Positions 9,012 through 23,930 of a stretch of DNA of 64,000 nucleotides are shown here, piece after piece. Both the position numbers and the translations under genes were made by a program. The notes under the pieces were generated by a model. The model made no database searches, had not been told where the DNA came from, and saw only the letters and a list, made by a program, of their open reading frames with translations. Position 1 is the stretch's first letter. The number at the start of each line of letters is the position of its first letter. The stretch comes from Chondromyces crocatus (lineage in GTDB: Bacteria; Myxococcota_A; Polyangia; Polyangiales; Polyangiaceae). The stretch spans positions 8,223,501-8,287,500 of the forward strand of contig NZ_CP012159.1 of NCBI RefSeq assembly GCF_001189295.1. The letters run 5' to 3'.

Positions 9012-9551
9012 ATGCGCGTCCCCCCTCCGCGTGCGCTCCGAACCGCATGCATCGCCGGAGCTCTCCTTTTCTGGCCCGGATGCCGGCCCGATCCCGCCGA
9101 ACCGCCCTCCCCTCCCCCGGCTCCGTCCGTCACCCCAGCGCCGCCCTCGCCTGCGACCACCGCTCCCGCATCGACCCCGGGCAGCACCGCGCCCCTGGAC
9201 AGGGCCTCCTCGCCTCCAGAGAACGCGCAGCACCCGGCAACCAGTGACGCAAAACCATCGCCGTTCGAGGTCACCCTGAAGGCCGTCGTCGCCGACCAGG
9301 CCGATGGGAAGGCCAAGGCGCTCGTCGTCCACGTCGACCCGCGCTTCACCGTGCGCCTCCGCGTCACCCAGGTCGAGCCTGCGACCGCGCTGCTCGAACC
9401 AGGCCTCTACGACGTCGCGCTCCACAGCCCCTCGCGCACCTTCGGCACCAGCGAACTCCCACCAGGCCGACGGCTGCGGCTTCGGCTCACGGTCCACCCT
9501 CCGCTCACGCCGGATGCCCTCCCTGGTTACTCCGGCCTGCGGGTGGAGTGA
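9012..9551 (+). CDS. Pro-rich predicted lipoprotein
   Basis: A 179-residue product starting MRVPPPRALRTAC with a hydrophobic segment and lipobox FWPGC. A long Pro/Ala/Thr/Ser linker (about 25-80) leads to a roughly 95-residue C-terminal beta-rich domain starting SPFEVTLKAVVADQADGKAK. I do not recognise that domain. The ATG at 9012 places the signal peptide correctly; the open frame upstream crosses repeat DNA and is not coding. Confidence 0.65.
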   Translation: MRVPPPRALRTACIAGALLFWPGCRPDPAEPPSPPPAPSVTPAPPSPATTAPASTPGSTAPLDRASSPPENAQHPATSDAKPSPFEVTLKAVVADQADGKAKALVVHVDPRFTVRLRVTQVEPATALLEPGLYDVALHSPSRTFGTSELPPGRRLRLRLTVHPPLTPDALPGYSGLRVE

Positions 9552-9600
9552 CGCCGACCGCACCGGGACGGTAGCCACGCAGAGTGAACGCCGCGCAAAA

Positions 9601-9638
9601 GCAAAAGGCCGACGAGGCTCTCCCTCGCCGGCCTTTGC
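9601..9638 (-). terminator. Rho-independent terminator, probably for the minus-strand unit at 9.7-10.3 kb
   Basis: A long inverted repeat (AAAGGCCGACGAGG paired with CCTCGCCGGCCTTT, one mismatch) surrounds a short loop. Read on the minus strand the hairpin is followed by TTTTGCTTTTGC. It lies about 60 bp past the mini-ORF stop and also faces the plus-strand lipoprotein gene, so it may work in both directions. Confidence 0.75.
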
Positions 9639-9700
9639 ATTGGCCTACGGGCCATTCATCCGGCATTCCACCGGTTCATGACGACCAATGAAGCGTGAAT

Positions 9701-9745
9701 TCAGCAGTCGGTGCCCGGCGCGATGGCCAGAGTCACCTTCGCCAT
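9701..9745 (-). CDS. Possible 14-residue translated mini-ORF
   Basis: The mini-ORF encodes MAKVTLAIAPGTDC and stops at 9701. Its ATG overlaps the TGA of the 199-residue gene upstream (TGATG) and is preceded at normal spacing by GGAGGTGA, the best Shine-Dalgarno sequence in this area. The Shine-Dalgarno lies within the upstream gene's last codons, so translational coupling is likely if it is used. A transcription terminator follows about 60 bp later. It ends in Cys. It may be a leader, a small peptide or a fortuitous site; peptide evidence is lacking. Confidence 0.4.
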   Translation of the reverse strand: MAKVTLAIAPGTDC

Positions 9746-10344
9746 CAGCTCACCTCCGCACACGCTGCGGCCTCGGACGACTCGTCCACCACCACCGTGC
9801 CCCGCGTCGTGGTGGTTGCCTCGACACGTGGCCCCTCGACGAGCGCTCTCGCCTCGGGTTCCGCGGCGAGCGCCACGACCTCTGCCTGCTCCTCCGCGTT
9901 CTTCTTCCGCGTCTTTGCGGCCTTCTTGGCGATGGCCGAGCGGTAGGTCCGGGTCTTCTGGTACCTGGCCAGAAGCTCCGGCATCTCCTTCCCGCGCCGC
10001 TCGACGGAGGCTCCGATGTTCAGCAGGATGTGCTGACGCTGGTCTTCGAGAACGTAGCGCGTCTCGGAGAGCATCTCGGCGAACTTCAGCACAGGCGCAA
10101 GAAATTCGTCGATGCGCGCGATTCGCTCGTTCAAGAGGAAGAGCTGGGTCATGTCGGCGGTGGTGACACCCGCCTTCTCCGCCCACACGACCTCGTTCCC
10201 GATGATCTCGGCGAGCACCCTGTCGAGGCCCCTCTGCGCCGTTCTCATTCCCTTCAACGCGCTCGGTTCGAGATCGACCAGATAATCGAACTCCGCGCCA
10301 TTGAACACACGCTCCCCCACGAGGGGGTTTAACGGTCCAGCCAT
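9745..10344 (-). CDS. Unknown soluble protein with a helical core
   Basis: A 199-residue protein. The ATG at 10344 follows GAGGAAA and is preferred over upstream codons that run into spacer DNA. The first 130 residues look helical (for example NERIARIDEFLAPVLKFAEM), followed by a Lys/Arg-rich stretch (AKKAAKTRKKNAEEQAE) and a Thr/Ser-rich acidic tail. No signal peptide, membrane segment or known motif is visible. Its stop overlaps the 14-codon mini-ORF. On its upstream side lies the 22-bp repeat array and then the divergent Rhs gene. Confidence 0.65.
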   Translation of the reverse strand: MAGPLNPLVGERVFNGAEFDYLVDLEPSALKGMRTAQRGLDRVLAEIIGNEVVWAEKAGVTTADMTQLFLLNERIARIDEFLAPVLKFAEMLSETRYVLEDQRQHILLNIGASVERRGKEMPELLARYQKTRTYRSAIAKKAAKTRKKNAEEQAEVVALAAEPEARALVEGPRVEATTTTRGTVVVDESSEAAACAEVS

Positions 10345-10686
10345 GGTTTCCTCCTGGCTCTCACCTCGACAGGGATCGTGGCGAGCGAATCTCGCTCGGC
10401 CCCTGTCAGGCAGTGCCGGTTCGATTGCGCAATGCATCGCAATCGTGGCAACGATGTTAATGGCGGAAAGTCGACCGTCAAGGGCGGGTCTGACGATTTT
10501 GACTTCTTCCAGTTTCACGGAAACCAGCCCAAGCGCGCCAGTCACCACAATCCAAGGGTGAGAGCACGACACACAAACACATCATTCAATGATTCCCGAC
10601 GGATACACCACCACGAGGGCCTCACGGTTCTCTCTGAACGGCACGGCAGGGGCAAGCCGTGGCGGTTCACGCACCTCCTGCACGTG
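10345..10686. other. Intergenic leader region before the 22-bp array
   Basis: No convincing gene lies here. It holds the upstream region of the 199-residue gene, which is locally less GC-rich around 10440-10600, so promoters are plausible. The last 16 bp (10671-10686) resemble a degenerate first unit of the array. Confidence 0.4.
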
Positions 10687-11302
10687 CTTCCCCAACCACG
10701 TGCTCGTGCTTCCCCAACCACGTGCACGCGCTTCCTCTACCTCCAGTTCGTGCTTCCCCAAGCACGTGCACGCGCTTCCTCTACCTCCAGTTCGTGCTTC
10801 CTCCACCTCCAGCTCGTGCTTCCCCAACCACGTGCACGCGCTTCCTCTACCTCCAGTTCGTGCTTCCCCAAGCACGTGCACGCGCTTCCTCTACCTCCAG
10901 TTCGTGCTTCCTCCACCTCCAGCTCGTGCTTCCCCAAGCACGTGCACGCGCTTCCTCTACCTCCAGTTCGTGCTTCCCCCACCTCCAGCTCGCGCTTCCC
11001 CAAGCACGTGCACGTGCTTCCTCCACCTCCAGCTCGTGCTTCCCCAAGCACGTGCACGTGCTTCCTCCACCTCCAGCTCGTGCTTCCCCAACCTCCAGCT
11101 CGTGCTTCCCCAAGCACGTGCACGTGCTTCCTCCACCTCCAGCTCGTGCTTCCCCAACCTCCAGCTCGTGCTTCCCCAACCTCCAACTCGTGCTTCCCCC
11201 ACCTCCAACTCGTGCTTCCCCAAGCACGTGCACGCGCTTCCTCTACCTCCAGCTCGTGCTTCCCCAACCTCCAGCTCGTGCTTCCTCCACCTCCTTTCAT
11301 GT
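10687..11302. repeat. 22-bp minisatellite: 27 exact-length units plus a degenerate end
   Basis: Units start at 10687 and recur every 22 bp without an insertion or deletion to 11281, where a 28th diverges. All begin CTTCC and most end CG(T/C)G. Two types are mixed. Ten units (1, 2, 4, 7, 9, 12, 15, 17, 20, 25) carry the palindrome CACGTG; the others carry CCTCCAG or CCTCCAA in its place. No stop codon can form in any frame, so long spurious ORFs appear on both strands. The array lies between two divergent genes, ending about 205 bp before the Rhs start. There are no unique spacers, so it is not CRISPR. Confidence 0.95.
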
Positions 11303-11507
11303 GCGTCTTCAACCTTGCTCCTGGATCATTTGTACCCCCGGATCACCATCGATCCAGATTCGTGCCTCCTTCTGAAGCTCGCCCCCCTGCCCGACCCAGA
11401 TGCTCGCGCATTGGACGCAAGGACCAACTCGGTCGTGAGGCACAGCGTGTGCAAACGAACAGGTGACACTGCTGATAGCGCGGTGTCGACAGGAGGACTT
11501 CCCTTCG

Positions 11508-17792
<6,285 letters not shown>

Positions 17793-17841
17793 TCGACAGC
17801 CAGGAGAGCTGGCGGGCCAGGGCGACCAAAGTGATCGATTC

Positions 17842-18627
17842 ATGGCAGGCAGGCGAAACATGAAACGCACGTCAAAGGACCGTCCACTCGCAGTGCGTAA
17901 TCTACAGATCCGCAACGAGGAGGGGAAGAACACCGCACTCGTCGCTGAAATCTACCCTCCGACACGACAATACGCTGGCATGCCGTGGGAGTGCCGTTAC
18001 CGGATCACCGGCCTCCAACCAAGTCCTATCGAAGGAATGAGCGCAGGAGAGGATGGCATTCAGTCACTGCACCACTGCATTCAGGATATTGCAAATAGGA
18101 TGGACGCGGAGGTCACCCGAGGAAGGGTTTCGTATCCAGACGGAGAAAGGTTCGACAACCTGGAGCTTTGCCGAGAGACCATCGCCAGCAAACGCCCGAA
18201 AAGGAACAGATCATCGCTCCCCACAGATGCATCGCTTGTGCGAGAGATTCGAAAGGTCGCGGCGGCTGTACATGAAGATCCTGTGGGCGTACGAAGGGCA
18301 CTACGCGTACTGCGTCGGCGGGCATCCGCCCAGGGACTCATTGCAGATGTCCTCCTATGTCTCGAAAGTGAACTGGCCGCTGCAAGGGTATTGCGTGACG
18401 ATGCTCTCGAGTTGCGGCTGCTCCGTAGCATCGCGCAAAGCCAGCCCTCAGCGGCCAATCTCGCTGCGCTTGCAGATGCACTCGTACAGCATGGCCATGC
18501 CCGTGCTGCACGAGCATGGCTCGCGAGAGCTGCCGCTGTCGTGGAGTCAGGAACGAGGCTCGAGCGCCTCATCCTCCATAAGATCGAACGAGAGGGTCGG
18601 AAGCCGGACTCGGATAGCCCCGAATGA
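17842..18627 (+). CDS. Putative immunity protein for the Rhs tip
   Basis: A 261-residue protein (255 if the ATG at 17860 is used) starting 49 bp after the Rhs stop. Residues about 14-95 form a compact domain with LQIRNEEGKNTALVAEIYPP, WECRYRITGLQP and GEDGIQSLHHCI, which resembles a small family I recall as DUF6968. Residues about 140-250 are helical and TPR-like (HGHARAARAWLARAAAV). Position directly after a polymorphic-toxin tip and lower GC support an immunity role, but that is inference. There is no signal peptide, so it would act in the cytoplasm. Confidence 0.6.
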   Translation: MAGRRNMKRTSKDRPLAVRNLQIRNEEGKNTALVAEIYPPTRQYAGMPWECRYRITGLQPSPIEGMSAGEDGIQSLHHCIQDIANRMDAEVTRGRVSYPDGERFDNLELCRETIASKRPKRNRSSLPTDASLVREIRKVAAAVHEDPVGVRRALRVLRRRASAQGLIADVLLCLESELAAARVLRDDALELRLLRSIAQSQPSAANLAALADALVQHGHARAARAWLARAAAVVESGTRLERLILHKIEREGRKPDSDSPE

Positions 18628-18656
18628 GCGACGTAGTGTAACGAACGCGCCGACCA

Positions 18657-18926
18657 ATGAACACCTCCTTCGATATCATCGCGACGAGAACGTTAGAGAT
18701 ACTCGACGATAGCGCTCAGCCGGTGGGCAATGCCTTGTTCATATTGGACGACCTGGGCAAGATCCTTCGGGCGAATGGTTCGTGCCGTACAAGATCGAGG
18801 GCCTGGGCCCCGGGCTTCCAGCCCTTGTGTAGCGACACAACGCTTCCCACTTTCAATTTTGAGTGGAAGTCTAGAAAATGCATGAACAAATGCCTCGAAG
18901 ACAATAGCTGCCCACGTGACTCATGA
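18657..18926 (+). pseudogene. Frameshifted second copy of the immunity-like domain
   Basis: The frame from the ATG at 18657 gives IATRTLEILDDSAQPV, matching the start of the preceding gene's domain. The match then moves to another frame from about 18728 to a TAG at 18830, which reads HIGRPGQDPSGEWFVPYKIE then GLGPG. The preceding gene has WECRYRITGLQP at the same place. The two halves are in different frames, so at least one indel has broken the gene. GC is about 52% over 18661-18720. The annotated 89-residue frame is not expected to fold. Confidence 0.6.
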
Positions 18927-19209
18927 GAGAAGGCTAGTGGATCACCATACTGCGAAGCGCGTCGTTGAAAACCTCAACAAGGCCATCGTTTCCCTGAACG
19001 AAGGTATACAGGTTCTCATGAGTCAAGGTTCTGAAAGCGAAGTGCGTGCTTTCAGACGAGGTGTTGGTCATACGATGGCCGAGATCTACGATAGGCTTGC
19101 CGATCCAATATTTCGGGAACACCCGGCTCTTGTTCCAGATGATGCTGACTACGAACCGGAGCCAGGACCAATTCTCGCCGAACTTGGTAGCGACATTGGT
19201 GAGCCCTAG
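18916..19209 (+). CDS. Small unknown protein in the Rhs accessory cluster
   Basis: A 97-residue soluble protein from a GTG at 18916; a GTG at 18937 just after GAGAGAAGG is an alternative start. It has a helical first part (KRVVENLNKAIVSLNEGIQV, then FRRGVGHTMAEIYDRLADPI) and an acidic, Pro-rich end. Its frame is intact and codon use is coherent, unlike the pseudogene it overlaps at its start. It may be an immunity or accessory gene from another Rhs tip cassette; I do not recognise the family. Confidence 0.55.
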   Translation: MTHERRLVDHHTAKRVVENLNKAIVSLNEGIQVLMSQGSESEVRAFRRGVGHTMAEIYDRLADPIFREHPALVPDDADYEPEPGPILAELGSDIGEP

Positions 19210-19250
19210 CCCCGTGTGACCACGCACCGCCTGTCCAGACGCCCGACGTG

Positions 19251-19757
19251 GCGGTCGCCTACAGCCGCGATCTGCTCGGTCGCATCGTCGAGAGCTGGGC
19301 AGACGGCGATGGAGCTGCCGGATGGGCGGATGATGCGCTGGTCGCTGGCGGCGGATCCGGTGTTCGGGATGCTCGCGCCTTACCGGAAGCAAGAGAGCGT
19401 CACCACGCCAGGGGGTCGGACGCTCACGGTGACGCGCTCGCACAGTGCCACGCTGTCGAACCCTGCCGATCCATCGAGCGTCATTGCCCTTCAGGACATG
19501 ACGAACATCAACGGAAAGTCGTTCGTCGACGTATATGCACGAGGCACACGGACGACGACACGCACGACACCGGCAGGTCGGAGCTTCGTCACGACGACGG
19601 ATCTGTAAGGCCGGGTCGAGCAGATCGTGGTAGCAGGAATGCATCCCGTACAGCTCACCTACGGGCCCCACGGACGCCTCGACGCCATGACACAGGGGAT
19701 GCGCACGATCTCGCATGCCTACTTTCCGCACGGGTTTCGACGCAGCACGACCGAATC
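19251..19757 (+). pseudogene. Displaced mosaic fragment of the Rhs gene
   Basis: Two blocks copied from the Rhs gene are joined out of order. About 19251-19291 matches Rhs 16612-16651 (YSRDLLGRIVE). About 19292-19757 matches the earlier stretch 15425-15895 with only scattered differences, including the run LAPYRKQESVTTPGGRTLTV. The join changes frame, and a C-to-T change creates a TAA at 19606-19608 where Rhs has CAA (Gln). It cannot make a working protein but could exchange sequence with the intact gene by recombination. Confidence 0.85.
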
Positions 19758-19931
19758 CGCGACCGTGCCAGCTTCGCAATCGCCTCGCACCCCGAGCCCC
19801 TGGTGGCTCCGTACCGCCCCGCGCGCGCACCTCCTCGCACAGGTGTCACGCTTCCACCGGGCCATCTTTGCCGCCCGGTGGGTGTCGACCGTGCCTGGAC
19901 GCGGCAGCGCCGACCTGTCCCAATAGCTCGC

Positions 19932-22346
19932 TTGGACTCCCCCCTCTCCTTCCAGGAACTGCACCGTGACGAGAACCGACACCGCTGTCTCGACCTCGTC
20001 GCAGACCTCGCGGGCGTGACACCCGACCGGCTGGACCCGACGCAGCCTTTCGAGGCGCTCGGGCTGCGGGTCGAGCGGGTGCTCCGCGCCGTCGAGGAGG
20101 GGCTCGGGGTGCTGTTCCAGGACGGCGTGGAGGCGTCCATCCCGACGGTGGGTGCGCTGCTCCAGGCGGTCGAGGTGCTCTCGACGGAGCGGCTGTTCCT
20201 GTGGCCGGACCCGGGCGCGAAGGGCGATGTGCCGGCGTGGCGGCGGTCGGTTCGAGGGTGCCTGGCGCAGCTCGATCGCAGTGGACGGGTGGCCGATGCG
20301 CTGGGGGCGCCGGAGACGACGTCTCCGCGCGTGGTGCTGTCGCACGGGAAGGCCGAGACGGTGCGCCTCGATGGCCCTTGCACGCACCAGGAGGGGGTGC
20401 CGACCGTCGAGGGGATCGCGTTGATCGGCTTGCCGGAAGAGGTCGTTCTGGAGGCAGGGGCGAGGTACGAGGTCGAGGGGTGGCTTCGCCTCGAGCCCGA
20501 CCAGGTGCCGCGGCTGGAGGTGTTCTCGGTCGCGCGGCGGGACAGGGCCGAGCGCGCCTTCGGGGCGTGGCGGCTGTCGGCGTTCGCGTCGCTCGGGGCA
20601 ACCGATCGGGACGCGCACGCGGGGTTCGAGGTGCTGAGCGCGACGCTGGGAGGGCATGCGGCGGTGTCCATGGTCCGGAGCGTCGGGAAGCGGGCGGAGC
20701 TCACGCAAGCCGAGCTGCGGGGGCTCTGGACGCGGCTCGGAGAGACGGAGGGGGATGGGTCGATCTTCGACGTGTGGGACGAGGTGAAGCGGAACGTGGC
20801 GGCGATGGACGCGGACGCGCTGTCCGAGCTGCCACGCGAGCGCACGGCGTTGCTCGTGGAGCTGGAGCGGCGGATGACGCGCGCGTCCGATCCGCGGGAC
20901 AAGGGGCTGTTCACCGGGGGCTGCACGCTGGTGCTCGCGGAAGGGAGCGCGCGGGGGTCCATCGTGGGGCTGCACCGGGTGGTGCTGGTGCACGAAGGGC
21001 GGGCGGCGATCGTCGGGTGGGAGCACAGTGCGCGCCGGGAGGCGGCGCGGACGCACGGGGAGGAGATGGCGCAGGGGGTCCCCGGGAACATCTCGTGCTC
21101 GTCGTTCGAGCAAGGGTACGAGGAGAAGCCGCCGCCGTTCGAGGTCGCGATCCCGGAAGGGGCGCGGCTCTTGCTCGTGTCGGGGGGATGCCTGGAGGCC
21201 GAGCTGGGCGCCTTCGAGGCGGCCGTGGTGCTGGGTGAGCCGCAGCGGATCGCCGAGGCGCTGGCGTCGCTGTCCGCGCCCGTGGGGCGGCCTTCGGGGC
21301 TGGTCTGCATCGAGGCGGCGGCGGTGCCGCGTCCACTCGTGGCCGTGGCGCGAGGGGCGCGGGCGTACGGAGCTGGGTGCGCGGGAGGGCTGCGCGATCG
21401 GTACGTGCGGGAAGGGCTCTTGCCGCGCTGGGCGAAGCCGACGCCCTCGCACGTGGCGCGAAGGCTCCCCCTGCCGGGCTGGGTCACGGTCGATGCGCGC
21501 CACGCTGAAGGAGCCCACTTCGAGGATCCGCGCTTCGATGGGATGTTCCTGCGGGGTCCAGGCAGCGCGGCGTGCGAGGAGGGGGAGCTCTACCGGGTCG
21601 AGGGCTGGATCGAGGCGTCGTTCCCGTCGAGGCGGGTGAACGAGCTGCATCCCGTGGCGGTGGAGGCGCGGCGGGCAGGGCCGGTGCGCGTCACGCCGCA
21701 CGTGTCGGTGCGGGCCCATCGAGGCCGGATGCGGCGCCGGACGCACCTCGACGAGACGCTGGTGGCGCCGCCCATCGCGCGCTTCGATGCGCTGCTCGTC
21801 GGGGACGCGCGGTCGACGACGCTGCTGGGCGTGGCCACGGACGAGGAGGACACGCCGGTGCTGGAGCGCTTGCGGGACGCGTTCCGGTCGCGGGGGCGAG
21901 GGGCGAGGCCGCCGTCGCTGTTCACCGTGCTCGATGACGCCGACGCGCCGTGCGCAGGGGGGCCGATGGATCTGGGCTCACCGGGCGCGCCGAGGCGGCG
22001 GGCGCTGGCCGCCATGGCGCTGCAGGAGGCAGCGGCGCTCGCGGTGGTGCGCTTCCAGGGGGGTGGGGTGCGCGCGTCGTGCGGGCCGGACATGCGGCTC
22101 GGGCGCGTCGGCGGCAGCGAGATCACGTGGCTCGATGCGGATCCCGAGCGCGCGCCCGAGACGCCGCTCGACCCTGGCGCGGTGCTGGTGCTGGCCTGGG
22201 GCGGGGTGCTGGCGCTGCCTTCGAGCGTGCTGGCGGAGAGCGCGGCACGCGGGGAATCCGCGCTCGCGCACGTCTGCGAGACGTGGCCGGCACTCGACAC
22301 GGGGGACTGGGGGTTCGTCTGGATCGTGGTTGGTGGCTCAGGCTGA
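19932..22346 (+). CDS. Orphan protein with degenerate carrier-protein-like N-terminus
   Basis: About 804 residues from a TTG at 19932; a GTG near 19877 is also possible and no clear ribosome site decides. Residues about 10-80 look like an acyl carrier domain (LDLVADLAGVTPDRLDP, PFEALGLRVERVLRAVEEGL), but the LGLDS motif reads LGLRV, so the phosphopantetheine Ser is missing. Residues about 320-460 faintly resemble a PP2C-type fold (VGLHRVVLVHEGRAAIVGWE, RLLLVSGGCLEAEL) without its metal-binding Asp residues. The remainder is not recognised. No other polyketide or peptide synthetase gene is nearby. Coding is supported by strong GC3 bias over 2.4 kb. Confidence 0.6.
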   Translation: MDSPLSFQELHRDENRHRCLDLVADLAGVTPDRLDPTQPFEALGLRVERVLRAVEEGLGVLFQDGVEASIPTVGALLQAVEVLSTERLFLWPDPGAKGDVPAWRRSVRGCLAQLDRSGRVADALGAPETTSPRVVLSHGKAETVRLDGPCTHQEGVPTVEGIALIGLPEEVVLEAGARYEVEGWLRLEPDQVPRLEVFSVARRDRAERAFGAWRLSAFASLGATDRDAHAGFEVLSATLGGHAAVSMVRSVGKRAELTQAELRGLWTRLGETEGDGSIFDVWDEVKRNVAAMDADALSELPRERTALLVELERRMTRASDPRDKGLFTGGCTLVLAEGSARGSIVGLHRVVLVHEGRAAIVGWEHSARREAARTHGEEMAQGVPGNISCSSFEQGYEEKPPPFEVAIPEGARLLLVSGGCLEAELGAFEAAVVLGEPQRIAEALASLSAPVGRPSGLVCIEAAAVPRPLVAVARGARAYGAGCAGGLRDRYVREGLLPRWAKPTPSHVARRLPLPGWVTVDARHAEGAHFEDPRFDGMFLRGPGSAACEEGELYRVEGWIEASFPSRRVNELHPVAVEARRAGPVRVTPHVSVRAHRGRMRRRTHLDETLVAPPIARFDALLVGDARSTTLLGVATDEEDTPVLERLRDAFRSRGRGARPPSLFTVLDDADAPCAGGPMDLGSPGAPRRRALAAMALQEAAALAVVRFQGGGVRASCGPDMRLGRVGGSEITWLDADPERAPETPLDPGAVLVLAWGGVLALPSSVLAESAARGESALAHVCETWPALDTGDWGFVWIVVGGSG

Positions 22347-22753
22347 GGGAGCAGAAGGCGAGGTGTGCGGTGCGTCGTTCGCGCACGCTGTGGGGCGCAC
22401 CTCATCTCACTCACGAATCGCAGGCGGAGAGGCTCTTCCGAACATGCAGATGTATGGGCCTCCGTTACGCGACGTACTCCGGGGACTTTCCGAGGCAGGC
22501 CCAGGCCTAGGGGCTCCCGAGCTGTAACAGCGTCTTTTGCGCCCCTCGTGCGTTTGTGGGGATGGGTCCGCCCGGGGAGGACTTGCGGACCAACTCGGAC
22601 GCACGATGCACGACGAGCACGTCCAACCAGCAACGCCTTGACCCATCACTGAACAGGCGATACCGCATGCGCATGCGTGCGAAGCCAACGCGACAGGTGT
22701 CGCTGCCCTACGCCGACGGCGACGGCAGTGTGACGCCTTGGACGCGCGGTCCG
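22347..22753. other. Intergenic region upstream of the methyltransferase
   Basis: The frame of the methyltransferase is open across part of this stretch and offers ATGs at 22556 and 22667, but the sequence lacks domain features. No repeat, RNA gene or clear promoter is seen. Confidence 0.3.
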
Positions 22754-23923
22754 ATGAAGACCGTTGGTCTTTTCGCAGGGGTGGGCGGGCTGGAACGCGG
22801 CCTTGCACGCTCAGGGCACACGACCGAACTCCTGTGTGAGATCGAGGTCGGGGCTCAGGCCGTACTCCGAGAGAAGTTTCGTGACGTGAAACTGCACGAC
22901 GACGTCACGACATTGCGCAAGCTACCGCGCGACGTCGATCTGGTCGTCGGAGGCTTCCCCTGCCAGGATCTCTCACAAGCCGGCAAGACTGCAGGCATCG
23001 AGGGAGCGAGGTCTGGCCTCGTCGGCGAGGTGTTCCGCCTCCTGAAGCGTCACGACGTGCCCTGGGTCGTGCTCGAGAACGTCCCGTTCATGCTCCAGCT
23101 GTCGAAGGGCCGTGCGATGGAGGTCATCGTCACCGCGATCGAGGCGTTGGGTTACAAGTGGGCCTATCGCGTCGTGGATTCCCGAGCGTTCGGAGTACCC
23201 CAGCGACGTGAGCGCGTGTACCTCGTGGCGACGCGCGACGGAGATCCGCGGGATGTGCTCTTCGTCGACGACGTCGGCGAACCTCCGACGGAGGTCGTCT
23301 CCTGGCGCCGTGCGAACGGCTTCTATTGGACGGAAGGAATCCGCGGGCTCGGGTGGGCCAACGATGCGGTACCGACCTTGAAGGGAGGCTCCACCCTCGG
23401 CATCCCGTCCCCCCCTGCGATCATCTTGCCGAACCGCGACCGCGACATCGTCACGCCGCACATTCGAGACGCGGAGCGGATGCAGGGATTCGAAGCCGGT
23501 TGGACCGAGGCATCGGAGAACGTCATGAAACGCGGCCACCGATGGAAGCTCGTCGGCAACGCCGTCACGGTCGACGCGGCGGAGTGGTTGGGCCGCCGCC
23601 TCCGCGCTCCGGAGAGCAGAGGACGAGACGTTGCGAGCAAACCGCTGATGCGTACCGGTGCATGGCCACGGGCGGCTTTCAACGTCGGTGAAGGCCGACA
23701 TTGCGCCGAGATTTCGGCTTGGCCCGAGAGACGCGAACGGGAGCCGATGCACACCTTCCTCCAGCATCCGCCAAAGCTGCTTTCAGAGAAGGCGACGGGG
23801 GGATTTTTCAGTCGCACGGCAAGGAGCGCATTGAAATTCCCCGATGGGTTTCTCGAGCGCATTGAACACCACTACGAACGAATGAAGAGTGGTCACACGT
23901 CGCTCGAACAGGCAGCGGTATGA
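22754..23923 (+). CDS. DNA (cytosine-5) methyltransferase
   Basis: A 389-residue enzyme transferring a methyl group from SAM to C5 of cytosine. Motif I is FAGVGGLERGL, motif IV is GGFPCQDLSQAGK with the catalytic Cys, motif VI is ENV, motif VIII is QRRERVYLVA, and motif X is VGNAVTVDAAEWLG. The target-recognition region between VIII and X is short, and the protein has a C-terminal extension of about 90 residues beyond motif X. The ATG at 22754 is chosen because motif I follows at once. A Vsr gene follows 7 bp after the stop and McrBC genes converge on the pair. The site recognised is unknown. Confidence 0.93.
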   Translation: MKTVGLFAGVGGLERGLARSGHTTELLCEIEVGAQAVLREKFRDVKLHDDVTTLRKLPRDVDLVVGGFPCQDLSQAGKTAGIEGARSGLVGEVFRLLKRHDVPWVVLENVPFMLQLSKGRAMEVIVTAIEALGYKWAYRVVDSRAFGVPQRRERVYLVATRDGDPRDVLFVDDVGEPPTEVVSWRRANGFYWTEGIRGLGWANDAVPTLKGGSTLGIPSPPAIILPNRDRDIVTPHIRDAERMQGFEAGWTEASENVMKRGHRWKLVGNAVTVDAAEWLGRRLRAPESRGRDVASKPLMRTGAWPRAAFNVGEGRHCAEISAWPERREREPMHTFLQHPPKLLSEKATGGFFSRTARSALKFPDGFLERIEHHYERMKSGHTSLEQAAV

Positions 23924-23930
23924 GTCGAAG

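Noticed and set aside
10687..11302. Possible CRISPR array
   Set aside because: Repeats are head to tail with no unique spacers, and no cas gene is nearby.
19248..19931. Rhs fragment and the 804-residue orphan read as one protein
   Set aside because: The frame is open across both, but only the first short Rhs block is in that frame and the rest of the fragment is in another, so a true fusion is unlikely.
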